The notes below the pieces were generated by a model. The model made no database searches, was not told the DNA's origin, and worked only from the letters and a program-made list of their open reading frames with translations. 49,246 nt of DNA, taken from the NCBI GenBank assembly GCA_021372615.1, contig JAJFUB010000037.1:1-49246 (forward strand), given 5' to 3'. This DNA comes from a bacterium. Lineage in GTDB: Bacteria > Armatimonadota > Zipacnadia > Zipacnadales > UBA11051. The translations under genes were made by a program, and so were the position numbers. Shown here piece after piece: positions 1 to 7,871 of this stretch. Position 1 is the stretch's first letter, and every line of letters begins with the position of its first letter.

Positions 1-53
1 CCGACCGCGACCGGCTGGTAGCACGCGACGGGTCGCGGTCGGTGACCGCTCCC
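1..53. repeat. Truncated palindromic element (REP family A) at the window edge
   Basis: A 12-nt arm CCGACCGCGACC (1-12) is repeated inverted as GGTCGCGGTCGG (31-42). The right part, running to GTGACCGCTCCCAC (ending at 53), matches the arm of the palindrome at 4492-4542 and the half-copy at 15476-15500. The element probably continues to the left of the window. Confidence 0.8.
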
Positions 54-110
54 ACATCCTGCTTCCTACACCAACATCCTGCTTCCTAAGCCCCACGTCC
101 TGTCTCCCAT
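54..110. repeat. Three imperfect tandem copies of a ~20-nt unit
   Basis: ACATCCTGCTTCCTA starts at 54 and again at 74. A degenerate third copy, ACGTCCTGTCTCCCA, starts at 95. The array lies just downstream of the stop codon of the heparinase-like gene and has no obvious function. Confidence 0.6.
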
Positions 111-120
111 GCCCTACGCT

Positions 121-3100
121 CTACAGCCCCTGCACCTGCGCCTCACCCTCCTGCCGGGGCTTCCCGTTCTCCAGGCGCACGAAGACGTTGTTGTAGAGCA
201 CGGCCTCATCGCCCTCGCCGTGGTCGTAGATGAACAGCATCCGCCGTCCGTCGCCATCGGCGTCGGCAAAGTCTTCGAGCTTGCAGGGGCGGTCCAGCAC
301 GATCTTCCCCTCCGCCACCCGTGCCACCCGGAAGCGCGCCTTCTGAGACTCATCGGTCACCAGCGCGCCGTCATAGGTGCCGGGCTTGACGCCGCGCGTG
401 GCCTCGATGGGCGGGGCCAGCTCCGTGGACACCGTGAGCTTGTCGTCGCTGACGCCGTCCAGTCGTGACCGGAAGAGGATGCTGTTGCACTCCAGCCGCA
501 CCTTGTCCCCTGGCGGTAGCACCTCGGCGATGCGCCAGGCCGTGCGGTGCTTCCCGCCGCGCAGGAAGAGCATCCGGCCCTTGAGCGCGTCGCCGACGGG
601 TAGCTTGCCATCGAGGGTGACGATGTTGTCAGTCACGTCAATCGCCGTGATCTTCAGCCGCTGTGCCGGCGCGGCCTGGGCGATGCCCACGCCGTTCTTC
701 AGCAGCTTCATGCCGTTGACGAGATGTGCGCAGCGGAGCTTGCCGTCCTGCTCGGACCAGTAGCCGAAGCTGCCCTGGAAGGTGAACTCGCCGCACTTCA
801 CGGGTGTGGTCGCGTCGAAGGTGTACAGGAACGTATCCACCTGTCCGCCGGCGAGGGTGACACGCACAGCGACCGGCGGGAAGTCGGCGGGTGCCGCGCC
901 CTGTGCGGCGGGCCCCGCCGACACTTGCAGCCTCTCGATCTTCTCGATGAATGGCTGTCCCACATACGGCTGCCAGACCGCGACGAACTCGCTGGCGCCG
1001 TCGGGCGCGGTGTCTTCAGGGAAGAGGAAGCGGATGGGCGGCGAGTCGGGCTTGCCGTAGCGGGCGGTGAAGTACTTGCGGCCGGGCTGGCCGAGCAGGT
1101 TCAGCCGCAGGTGGACATCGGCCTTGTCATACAGCCAGTCGGCCCACGCGTCGCCATCGCCCTGAGCCTCCTGCGGCTCGAGGATGTTGTTGTTCAGATG
1201 GCGGCTCATGCTCTTGATGTCGAACGGCTCGGTGGCTTTGGGGCCGAAAGTCAGGCTGGACTGGAAGTCCTTGTGGGCCGGTCCGTGGAAGCAGTACGTG
1301 CGGGTCGTCCCGCCAGCCATGCGGAACACGTCGAACAGGTAGACATTGCCGCCCGGCGCATCGGCCAGGCAGACGGCCCGGCGGTAGACGCGGTTGGGGA
1401 AACCGGCCGGCTCGGCCGAGAGGTCGGCGAATGACGCCTCGGGCGCGGCGGCAAACTGCTCCAGCGTGCCATGCGCCGTGCCGCCGCTGTACTGGGGCGA
1501 GCGGTCAATCATCCCGGTGTTGTGGTGAACGACATGGCCCGTCGCGCCCAGCGGGTGTGCCCAACACGGATAGCCCAGCTCCGGCGCCAGCGGCGCGTCA
1601 TGGGCCCAGAACTCCACGTTCAGGTTGTCCTGGTGCTGGTGGCCGACGCCGTAGCCGTAGCGGAAGGCCAGGCCCGCGCGCTGCTCGACCTTCTCGGCAT
1701 CGGGGCGCGACTCGAGGAATGCAAAGCCCACGCCATCGAGCACGCGGCTGCGCAGCGGCGGCGCGGGACCGACCTGCTTGACCTGCTCGGCCACTTCCGG
1801 CCACACGTCCGGCTCGAACAGATCCGGGGCGCTCCGTCCGGTCAGGGCCAGCGCGCGGGCCAGTGTGTCGGTCGGCCATCGGTGATAGGCGCGGGTGTAC
1901 TCGACGCGCCGGATCGAGGGCGCGCCCTGCGGCAGCTTGGCCCCGGCGGCGTTGCCGTCGTCGCCGTAGCAGGGCCGGTGGTCCCCGGCCACGAGCATCT
2001 CCGTCCAGGCGTCATACTCCGCCCGCAGCTTCGGGTACTGCCGCACGTCGTACAGGTTGCAGCGCGCCCTCCACTTCGGCGACTGCACCTGGGACAGGAT
2101 CTCCGCCAAACCCGACTTGGCCGACACGTAACCCAGCGCGTAGTCAAAGCCGTTGACGAGCGTGATGCCCTCGCGGGTGAGGGTGTTCACGAGCATCTCG
2201 TCATCGAAGCCGCCCTTGCTCAGGCCGCTGTTGTACGAGTTGGTGAACAGCTTCTCGATCCACGCATCGCTCGGGGCGCCCATGTTGGCGCAGACGGCGA
2301 TGTAGGCCGCGTCGCGCTCGCGGGCGCCCTGGTTGCCGCCCGACAGTCGGTTGTTCACCCAGTCCCACCCGAAGAGCTGGATCAGGTAGGTGTCAATCAG
2401 GGTCTTCACATCGGCGGGCGTCTTGATTGCGGGGTCCTTGGCCTGCAGGAACTTGACCAGGGCGGTGTCGCGGTCAAGATAGTCGAAGATGGCGTCATAG
2501 CACTGGGCGGCCGGGACGGTCAGCCCGGTGCGCTCCCAGTTGCCGTCCACCAGCAGCCGCCCCGGCCGCAGGTAGCCGGTCTGTACCTGCTGCCAGGTCA
2601 TGTCCATGCCGGGGTACACGTACGCCAAGCGCGCCAGCAGCAACCCGGCCTTGTGGGCAGCCTGCTCGTCCCCGAGCAGCAGGTAGCGCTCGCCCAGGCG
2701 CTTCATCTCGCCCCCGGTGGACAGCCACATGGTGTGGTGGTTGTGCAAGCCCACCCAGCCGGCGATCTGCTTGCGGTCGCGGTTGCCGGTCGGGTCGTAG
2801 CCCCAGCCGTCATCGGGCGTGTCGCCGCTGGTGAAGTCGTCCTTCGTGATGTCATTGCTGGGGAAGGCTTTGCCGCACAGCGGGCACTTGGCCTTGTAGG
2901 TCCCGCGCGTGACGTGCTGCCAGGGGTAGAAGGCGCTCTTCTCGTAGATCTTCTCGCCGCACGCGGGGCAGGGCCAGGTGCTGTAGCACTGGCGGGGCAT
3001 GTTCCAGGAGGGGAGGAAGCCGAAGACCTGGTCATCGGTCATGTTCTCAAAGAACGAAGCGCCCTTGAGGGCCTCACCCAGTTGGGGGTACTGCTGCAGG

Positions 3101-3567
3101 TTCTGCCGGGCGATCTTCACCCGCTCGGACGTGTAGAACGACCGCCCCTGCTTGCGGGCCGACCGATCGAGCTGCGGTGTGTCCTTGACCTTGTCCTCGA
3201 TGTCCTCGCGGTAGGAGAACACACGCAGGGGGACGGTGAGCTGCTTGCCGTCGCCGGTTGCCAGCAGGATGCTGCCCGCCGTGATCCCCCGGTCGGAGCG
3301 GAAGTACAGCCGCGTGAAAGGCCGGTTGGGGCCGGGCTTGGTCTGGTCCAGCAGCTTGACGCCCTCGGGGCAGGTCGCCTGGATCGGCGCGCCGGGCGGC
3401 TGGTTGAGCTGCACGAAGAATACCTGCTCCATCACGGGCACGGCCGCGGGCCCGATGAACGGCTCGGGCTGGAGGTGATACGGATCGGGCTTCTGGGCGA
3501 GGGCGGGAGCCATCAGGGCGATGGTCAGTCCGCCCAGGAGAGCGGCACAGGGCAACAGACGATCCAC
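121..3567 (-). CDS. Secreted heparinase II/III-like polysaccharide lyase family protein (1148 aa)
   Basis: Probably a secreted enzyme acting on acidic polysaccharides. I place the start at a GTG at 3567, where GGGAGGTG lies 5 nt upstream and a clear signal peptide follows (VDRLLPCAALLGGLTIALMA, then PALAQ). An earlier ATG at 3642 lies inside an intergenic repeat and is less likely. The middle of the protein, near residue 640, has GYGVGHQHQDNLNVEFWAHD, which matches the His/Asp/Asn-rich core of the heparinase II/III beta-sheet domain. The N-terminal half should be the alpha-helical toroid. An insertion near residues 200-250 has two CxxC pairs (CPACGEK and CPLCGKAF) and looks like a zinc ribbon. 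The C-terminal ~350 residues look like extra beta-rich modules. Substrate is unknown. It is transcribed alone, with repeats on both sides. Confidence 0.8.
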   Translation of the reverse strand: MDRLLPCAALLGGLTIALMAPALAQKPDPYHLQPEPFIGPAAVPVMEQVFFVQLNQPPGAPIQATCPEGVKLLDQTKPGPNRPFTRLYFRSDRGITAGSILLATGDGKQLTVPLRVFSYREDIEDKVKDTPQLDRSARKQGRSFYTSERVKIARQNLQQYPQLGEALKGASFFENMTDDQVFGFLPSWNMPRQCYSTWPCPACGEKIYEKSAFYPWQHVTRGTYKAKCPLCGKAFPSNDITKDDFTSGDTPDDGWGYDPTGNRDRKQIAGWVGLHNHHTMWLSTGGEMKRLGERYLLLGDEQAAHKAGLLLARLAYVYPGMDMTWQQVQTGYLRPGRLLVDGNWERTGLTVPAAQCYDAIFDYLDRDTALVKFLQAKDPAIKTPADVKTLIDTYLIQLFGWDWVNNRLSGGNQGARERDAAYIAVCANMGAPSDAWIEKLFTNSYNSGLSKGGFDDEMLVNTLTREGITLVNGFDYALGYVSAKSGLAEILSQVQSPKWRARCNLYDVRQYPKLRAEYDAWTEMLVAGDHRPCYGDDGNAAGAKLPQGAPSIRRVEYTRAYHRWPTDTLARALALTGRSAPDLFEPDVWPEVAEQVKQVGPAPPLRSRVLDGVGFAFLESRPDAEKVEQRAGLAFRYGYGVGHQHQDNLNVEFWAHDAPLAPELGYPCWAHPLGATGHVVHHNTGMIDRSPQYSGGTAHGTLEQFAAAPEASFADLSAEPAGFPNRVYRRAVCLADAPGGNVYLFDVFRMAGGTTRTYCFHGPAHKDFQSSLTFGPKATEPFDIKSMSRHLNNNILEPQEAQGDGDAWADWLYDKADVHLRLNLLGQPGRKYFTARYGKPDSPPIRFLFPEDTAPDGASEFVAVWQPYVGQPFIEKIERLQVSAGPAAQGAAPADFPPVAVRVTLAGGQVDTFLYTFDATTPVKCGEFTFQGSFGYWSEQDGKLRCAHLVNGMKLLKNGVGIAQAAPAQRLKITAIDVTDNIVTLDGKLPVGDALKGRMLFLRGGKHRTAWRIAEVLPPGDKVRLECNSILFRSRLDGVSDDKLTVSTELAPPIEATRGVKPGTYDGALVTDESQKARFRVARVAEGKIVLDRPCKLEDFADADGDGRRMLFIYDHGEGDEAVLYNNVFVRLENGKPRQEGEAQVQGL

Positions 3568-3587
3568 AGAGACACCTCCCGGGACGA

Positions 3588-3748
3588 TCCGTGGGCTGCC
3601 GCCCACGGCTACATACGCGGGCCCCTGTGGGGCCGACGACATACGAACCGGCCCGCCCGCCTCGAGGGGGCCGACGGCACGCGGCCGGGGCCGTCCGCGC
3701 CGCAGGCGCCGACGTGTGTAGCCACGGGCGGGAGCCCGCGGGGGACAC
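3588..3748. repeat. Inverted doublet of GC-rich hairpin repeats (REP family B)
   Basis: Two related hairpin modules face each other. The left one has GTGGGC-TGCC-GCCCAC (3591-3606), then GGCTACATACG and GGCCCC-TGT-GGGGCC (3620-3634). The right one, read on the minus strand, has CGGGCTCCCGCCCG then TGGCTACACACG and a GGCGCC hairpin. Together they form a REPIN-like structure filling the 200 bp between the heparinase-like gene and the URO-D gene. They may also act as transcription stops. Confidence 0.7.
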
Positions 3749-3768
3749 CGGCACCCCTCCTCACCTCT

Positions 3769-4953
3769 CTATCCGGCCGCCCCCCCCGAAGGGGCCGGCG
3801 AACCGTTCGCCGCAAACCACTCCCCCACCGCCAGGAACCGCTCCAGCGGCGTCGGCAGCCCATCGGCACCCAGCCCCAGCAGCAGCTTGGCCTTTCGCAG
3901 GCGCGGCGTGTACAGCGCGTCGAGCGCCCGGTGCATCTGCTCGGCCGTCACCTCAGACGCCTGGAAGATGCTACCATCGAAGACCCCGCCCATCAGGATG
4001 AAGTCCTCGCCGCACACATCCAGCGCCTGCTCAAGCGTGGTGTCCCCGTGCGGCGGCGGGGTCGTGGCATGGGCGCCGTCCAGGCCCGTCTCGCGGATGA
4101 TGGGCAGCAGGTCCCGCAGGTGCCCGCACATGTGGAAGATGACCAGCTTGCCGTGGGCGTGGCAGACATCTACGACCGCGCGTAGCTGTGGGAGGCTGTA
4201 GCGGCGATACAGCGCCGGGCTGATCATCGTGGAGCTGGTGTTCTCGACGGGGATGAGCGCCCGGGCGGGGCTACACCGGGCCACGATCTCCCATTCCTGC
4301 AGGCGGGCCTGCTGCATGGCGTCCAGCAGCGCCTCGACCTCCCGGGGGTAGTCCTGCCACAGCCCGTAAAAGGCGACGAGGCCCATGTCCAGCTCCAGCA
4401 ACTGCTGCACCGGCGAGGGGGCGAGGGTGGGGATATACACGCCCTGATCGCCCAGGGCGGCCTCGGCGCGGGTGAAGCTCTCGCGGCTGGCGTGGGAGCG
4501 GTCACCGACCCCGACAGCATCGCGGTCGGTGACCGCTCCCACAGTCTCCTCCTCGTAGCGCGTCCCCTCCCACATGCGCCGCGCCACCTGCAGGTCCGCC
4601 CGCGTCTCGACCGGATGCTTGAGCGGATGACTCCGGCGCGTGCAGGAAGTCAGCTCCCCCCATGCGGTGCGGACGGTCGTCACCTCCGTGCCGTCGGGCT
4701 GGGTCGCGGTCTCCACCTCGTGTGGCGGCTCGACGCGCCGCGCCGGTGACACGACCTGCTGGTCGGCAGGGAGGCCATAGTTGCCGAACTGGAGAATGTC
4801 ACAACCGATGTGGCGGTAGAAGTCCAGGACGGGGAGGCTCCGGACGGGCTCAGGCATGACCGAGCGCGTGAGACTGTCCACGAGCGTCGTCCAGCACAGT
4901 CGCGGCGGCGTCTCGTGGCGCAGGATGCTCTCGAGGCACTGACGGCCGGTCAT
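3769..4953 (-). CDS. Uroporphyrinogen decarboxylase (URO-D) superfamily protein carrying an in-frame palindromic insertion (394 aa)
   Basis: A URO-D-fold TIM-barrel protein. The family includes haem-pathway decarboxylases and corrinoid or methylcobamide:CoM methyltransferases, so the reaction cannot be named. ATG at 4953 is preferred because AGGAGGGGCGCA directly precedes it. An upstream ATG at 5010 would add 19 atypical residues. Typical C-terminal features include FHMCGHLRDLLPII and GEDFILMGGVFDGS. Haem genes are absent nearby, and the unrelated N-terminus argues against true HemE. Codons 138-154 are encoded exactly by a 51-nt palindrome (4492-4542) whose arms also occur between genes elsewhere in the window. 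This looks like a mobile repeat turned into coding sequence. It is divergent from the GT2-GRE operon. Confidence 0.85.
   Translation of the reverse strand: MTGRQCLESILRHETPPRLCWTTLVDSLTRSVMPEPVRSLPVLDFYRHIGCDILQFGNYGLPADQQVVSPARRVEPPHEVETATQPDGTEVTTVRTAWGELTSCTRRSHPLKHPVETRADLQVARRMWEGTRYEEETVGAVTDRDAVGVGDRSHASRESFTRAEAALGDQGVYIPTLAPSPVQQLLELDMGLVAFYGLWQDYPREVEALLDAMQQARLQEWEIVARCSPARALIPVENTSSTMISPALYRRYSLPQLRAVVDVCHAHGKLVIFHMCGHLRDLLPIIRETGLDGAHATTPPPHGDTTLEQALDVCGEDFILMGGVFDGSIFQASEVTAEQMHRALDALYTPRLRKAKLLLGLGADGLPTPLERFLAVGEWFAANGSPAPSGGAAG
4492..4542. repeat. 51-nt palindromic element (family A) inserted in frame in the URO-D gene
   Basis: A perfect 19-nt inverted repeat, GTGGGAGCGGTCACCGACC (4492-4510) and its complement (4524-4542), with a 13-nt loop. 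Its minus-strand reading begins exactly at codon 138 and ends at codon 154, adding VGAVTDRDAVGVGDRSH without a stop. Half-copies of the arm occur at 31-53 and 15476-15500 in noncoding DNA. Confidence 0.9.
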
Positions 4954-5063
4954 TGCGCCCCTCCTGGGGGGAACTCCGCCCCGTCGCCATACGCTGAAGT
5001 ACTGAGTCACGATCCTGCCGGGGACGGCCCGGGCTCGGCCGCCGCCGGCCTTGCGAGTGCAGC
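4954..5063. other. Divergent intergenic region
   Basis: These 110 bp must hold promoters for the URO-D gene (minus) and the GT2 operon (plus). The minus-side ribosome binding site AGGAGG is clear. No strong SD precedes the plus-strand ATG at 5064. I see no convincing -35/-10 pair or riboswitch fold. Confidence 0.5.
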
Positions 5064-5795
5064 ATGATTCGACAGGACGACCAGCCCGACCTCTCTCTCA
5101 TCATTCCGGCGTACAACGAGGCGCAGCGCCTGCAGCCGAGCCTGGGGAAGATCCTGGCCTACCTGCGCGCGTGCGACTTCCGCGCCGAGGTCGTCATCGT
5201 GGATGACGGCAGCAGCGACGGGACGGGCGACCTCGCCCGCGAACTGCTGGAGGGGCGAACCGCCTACCGCATCCTGCGCAACGAGCCGAACCGGGGCAAG
5301 GCGCTATCGGTCAAGCGCGGGCTGCTGGAGGGCCATGGGCGCTACCTGCTCTTCTCGGACGCGGACCTCTCGACGCCCATCGAGGAGGCCGACAAGCTCC
5401 TGGCCGAGCTGCGGGCCGGGGCCGACGTCGCCATCGCCTCGCGGCAGCTACCGGGCTCGAAGCTGGCGGTGCACCAGCCCTGGTACCGCGAGATCGGCGG
5501 CCGGGCGTTCGGCAGGCTGAACCAGCTTGTGCTCCTCCCCGGTATTCCCGACAGCCAGTGTGGCTTCAAGGCCTTCACGCGCGAGGCCGCCCACCGCATC
5601 CTGGAGCACCAGAAGCTGGCCGGCTGGGCCTTCGACGCCGAACTGCTCTACATCGCCCGCAAGCTGGGCCTCAAGATCGCGCAGGTCCCGGTGACGTGGA
5701 TCAACGACCCTAACAGCAAGGTGAAGATGCTGACGGACGGGATGAAGATGGTGCGCGACCTGCTGCGCGTCAAGCGCCTGCACCGGGACCTGTAG
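5064..5795 (+). CDS. Family 2 glycosyltransferase, dolichyl-phosphate-glucose-synthase type (243 aa)
   Basis: A GT-A-fold transferase likely to move a sugar from a nucleotide-sugar to a lipid phosphate carrier. The N-terminus has LSLIIPAYNEAQRL and VVIVDDGSSDGT. The metal-binding DxD is in LLFSDADLSTP (about residues 96-106), the form typical of polyprenyl-phosphate glucose/mannose synthases. PDSQCGFKAFTREAAHRIL and GWAFDAELLYIARK are also typical. There is no transmembrane segment, so it is a soluble or peripheral member. The stop codon is followed immediately by the ATG of the glycyl radical enzyme (0 nt spacing), so the two are probably translated together, although a functional link is not obvious. 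Confidence 0.88.
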   Translation: MIRQDDQPDLSLIIPAYNEAQRLQPSLGKILAYLRACDFRAEVVIVDDGSSDGTGDLARELLEGRTAYRILRNEPNRGKALSVKRGLLEGHGRYLLFSDADLSTPIEEADKLLAELRAGADVAIASRQLPGSKLAVHQPWYREIGGRAFGRLNQLVLLPGIPDSQCGFKAFTREAAHRILEHQKLAGWAFDAELLYIARKLGLKIAQVPVTWINDPNSKVKMLTDGMKMVRDLLRVKRLHRDL

Positions 5796-7859
5796 ATGGC
5801 TACCGATCACTCCTCGCTGCCAGCGCCCATTCGCGAAGCCCGCATATTCGAGGAGCTGCTCCGGAACGCCCGCATCGAGCTGCCGGCCACCGGCCGCCTG
5901 GTCGGCAGGCTGGGTCTGGCGGGCAACTTCGCCGAGCAGGCCATCGCCCTGGGTGCACCCGCGCCGCCCGCCATCCCCGAAGACGCCGCGCAGATGCGCG
6001 CGCGGTACTTCACCTTCGGCGAGTACAGCCTCGCCCACACCACCCTCAACCACCCGTTGATCCTGCATCACGGCCTCGGCAGCCTCATCGAGCGTCTGCA
6101 CTCCCTGGAACCCGAGCCAGACGAGCCGACGGACCCCATGCTGGCGGGCATGTCCATTGCGCTCTCGGCAGTGTGTCGCTGGATCGAGCGGCACTGGAAG
6201 GCGGCGCGCGCTGCGGCCGAGGCAGCCCGGGGCGACGAGCGGACGCGCCTGGAGAGCCTCGCCGAAGCCTGTCGGCTGATCGGTTGGTACCCGGCGCACT
6301 CCTTCCACGAGGCCCTGCAGGCCGTTCTCTTCATGCGCCTGGCGGTGGGCCTCTCCGAGCGCAGCCAGGCGTCACTGTCACTGGGCCGGCTGGATCAGGA
6401 CCTGCTGCCCTTCTACCGCGACGACCTGGCAGCGGGGGTGCCCCAGCCGGAACTCGAGGAGTTGCTGGCCGACTTCTTCGTGGCGCTCAACGAGTTCGGC
6501 GACCCGGCCTCGACGGTGAACCTGGGCGGGGCGGATGCCGAGGGCCACGACCAGTGGAACGAGCTGTCTGACCTGATCCTGCGCACAGCGGTGCGACTGC
6601 ACCTGCCCGCGCCGCTGCTGGCGGTGCGGATGCACGAGGGCATGGCGCCCGAGACGCTCGACGCCGTGACGCAGCCTGCGCTGCTGGAGATGGGACAGCC
6701 GACGTTCTATGGCGAACTGCCCTGCCGGGAGGCGCTGCGGCGGCGTGGCGTGCCCGAGACGGACCTGCCGCGCTGGGTCGCCAATAGCTGCATGGGGCTG
6801 ATGATGCCGGGGGAGGAGATCAGCGACATGTGGGCGGCGGTGGTCAACGCGCCGCTGGCGCTGGAACTGGCGACCAACGGCGGCGCCCCGTATCGCGGCG
6901 AGATGCCGCTGGCCCTCGGCGTGCCCGAGGGTCCTGCGCCGGTGACCTTCGCTGACCTCCATGCCCGCTTCCTGGCGCACTTCGACGCCCTGCTGGAGTG
7001 GGCGCTCGCGCGCAACGCGGCCCGCACCGACTGGATCGCGGAGCACTGGCCCAACCCGTTCCTCTCCGCCCTCACTGCCGACTGCCTTGAGCGCCGCCTG
7101 GATCGCGCCGGGGGCGGGGCGCGCTACCACATCATCACTGTGGAACCGATGGGGCTCGTCAACGTGGCCGATGCGCTGACCGCCGTCCGCCGTCTGGTGT
7201 ACGAGCAGCAGCGCTACACGCTCGACGCCCTCGTGGCGGCCGCGCGGGATGACTTCGCGGGCCGCGAGGACTTGCGGCAGGAGCTGCTGGCCCAGCCCAA
7301 GTACGGCAACGGCCAGGCGGAGGCGGATGAGCAGCTCCGCGCGCTGGCCGAGCACGTCGCCGCGTGGGTGGCGCCGCACTCGTCCGGCAACCGCTACGTC
7401 GCCCCGTCCTTCCACACGCTCAACGCGCACATCGCGGCCGGCGCGCAACTCGGCGGCGGCCTGGAGGGACGGCGTGCCGGCCGGCCGCTGGCCAAGAATG
7501 TCGGCACCACCCCCGGCCTGGCGCGGCAGGGACACACGAAGCTCGTGCTCTCGGCCACCGCCTTCGACCAGCGCGACTTCGACGGCGGGCAGGCCCTCGA
7601 TCTGTCGCTCCAGGCCGCGACGTTGCGCTCGCCCGAGAACCGCCGCAAGTTCCAGGCCCTGCTACGGACGTACTTCGAGCGCGGCGGCCTGCAGGTGCAG
7701 GTCAACGGCGTGACCGCCGACCAGCTTCGCGCGGCCCTCGCCGACCCCGACGAACACCGCGACCTCACCGTCCGCATCGCCGGCTACAGCGCCCGCTTCG
7801 TCGGTCTGTCCCCGGCGGTGCAGGAGGAGATGGTCGAGCGTTTCGAGGCCGGGCTATAG
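5796..7859 (+). CDS. Glycyl radical enzyme, pyruvate formate-lyase family (687 aa)
   Basis: An oxygen-sensitive radical enzyme. The N-terminal PFL-type domain is recognisable from SFHEALQAVLFMRL and LSLGRLDQDLLPFYRDDL. The C-terminal glycyl radical motif is LTVRIAGYSARFVGLSP, with the radical glycine at Gly663. The probable thiyl cysteine is Cys332 in WVANSCMGLMMPG. This loop lacks the glutamate two residues after the cysteine (GCxE) found in dehydratases and C-N or C-S lyases, and it lacks the double cysteine of true PFL, so substrate class is open. At 687 residues it is shorter than most relatives (about 760-860). No radical-SAM activase is encoded in the window. It is 12 nt upstream of a URO-D gene and directly after a GT2 gene, which suggests a shared, possibly anaerobic, pathway. 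Confidence 0.9.
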   Translation: MATDHSSLPAPIREARIFEELLRNARIELPATGRLVGRLGLAGNFAEQAIALGAPAPPAIPEDAAQMRARYFTFGEYSLAHTTLNHPLILHHGLGSLIERLHSLEPEPDEPTDPMLAGMSIALSAVCRWIERHWKAARAAAEAARGDERTRLESLAEACRLIGWYPAHSFHEALQAVLFMRLAVGLSERSQASLSLGRLDQDLLPFYRDDLAAGVPQPELEELLADFFVALNEFGDPASTVNLGGADAEGHDQWNELSDLILRTAVRLHLPAPLLAVRMHEGMAPETLDAVTQPALLEMGQPTFYGELPCREALRRRGVPETDLPRWVANSCMGLMMPGEEISDMWAAVVNAPLALELATNGGAPYRGEMPLALGVPEGPAPVTFADLHARFLAHFDALLEWALARNAARTDWIAEHWPNPFLSALTADCLERRLDRAGGGARYHIITVEPMGLVNVADALTAVRRLVYEQQRYTLDALVAAARDDFAGREDLRQELLAQPKYGNGQAEADEQLRALAEHVAAWVAPHSSGNRYVAPSFHTLNAHIAAGAQLGGGLEGRRAGRPLAKNVGTTPGLARQGHTKLVLSATAFDQRDFDGGQALDLSLQAATLRSPENRRKFQALLRTYFERGGLQVQVNGVTADQLRAALADPDEHRDLTVRIAGYSARFVGLSPAVQEEMVERFEAGL

Positions 7860-7871
7860 GAAGGAACGACC

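Noticed and set aside
1471-4185. Long plus-strand open frame antisense to the heparinase-like gene (also 19984-22455, 22537-24726 and 46131-48911 on the minus strand)
   Set aside because: High GC lowers stop-codon frequency in antisense frames. The products are Arg/His/Val/Gly-rich without domains, while the opposite strand encodes clear protein families with ribosome binding sites.
4954-5063. Cobalamin riboswitch upstream of the URO-D gene
   Set aside because: At 110 bp it is too short for a typical full-length cobalamin riboswitch, and I could not see a conserved core.
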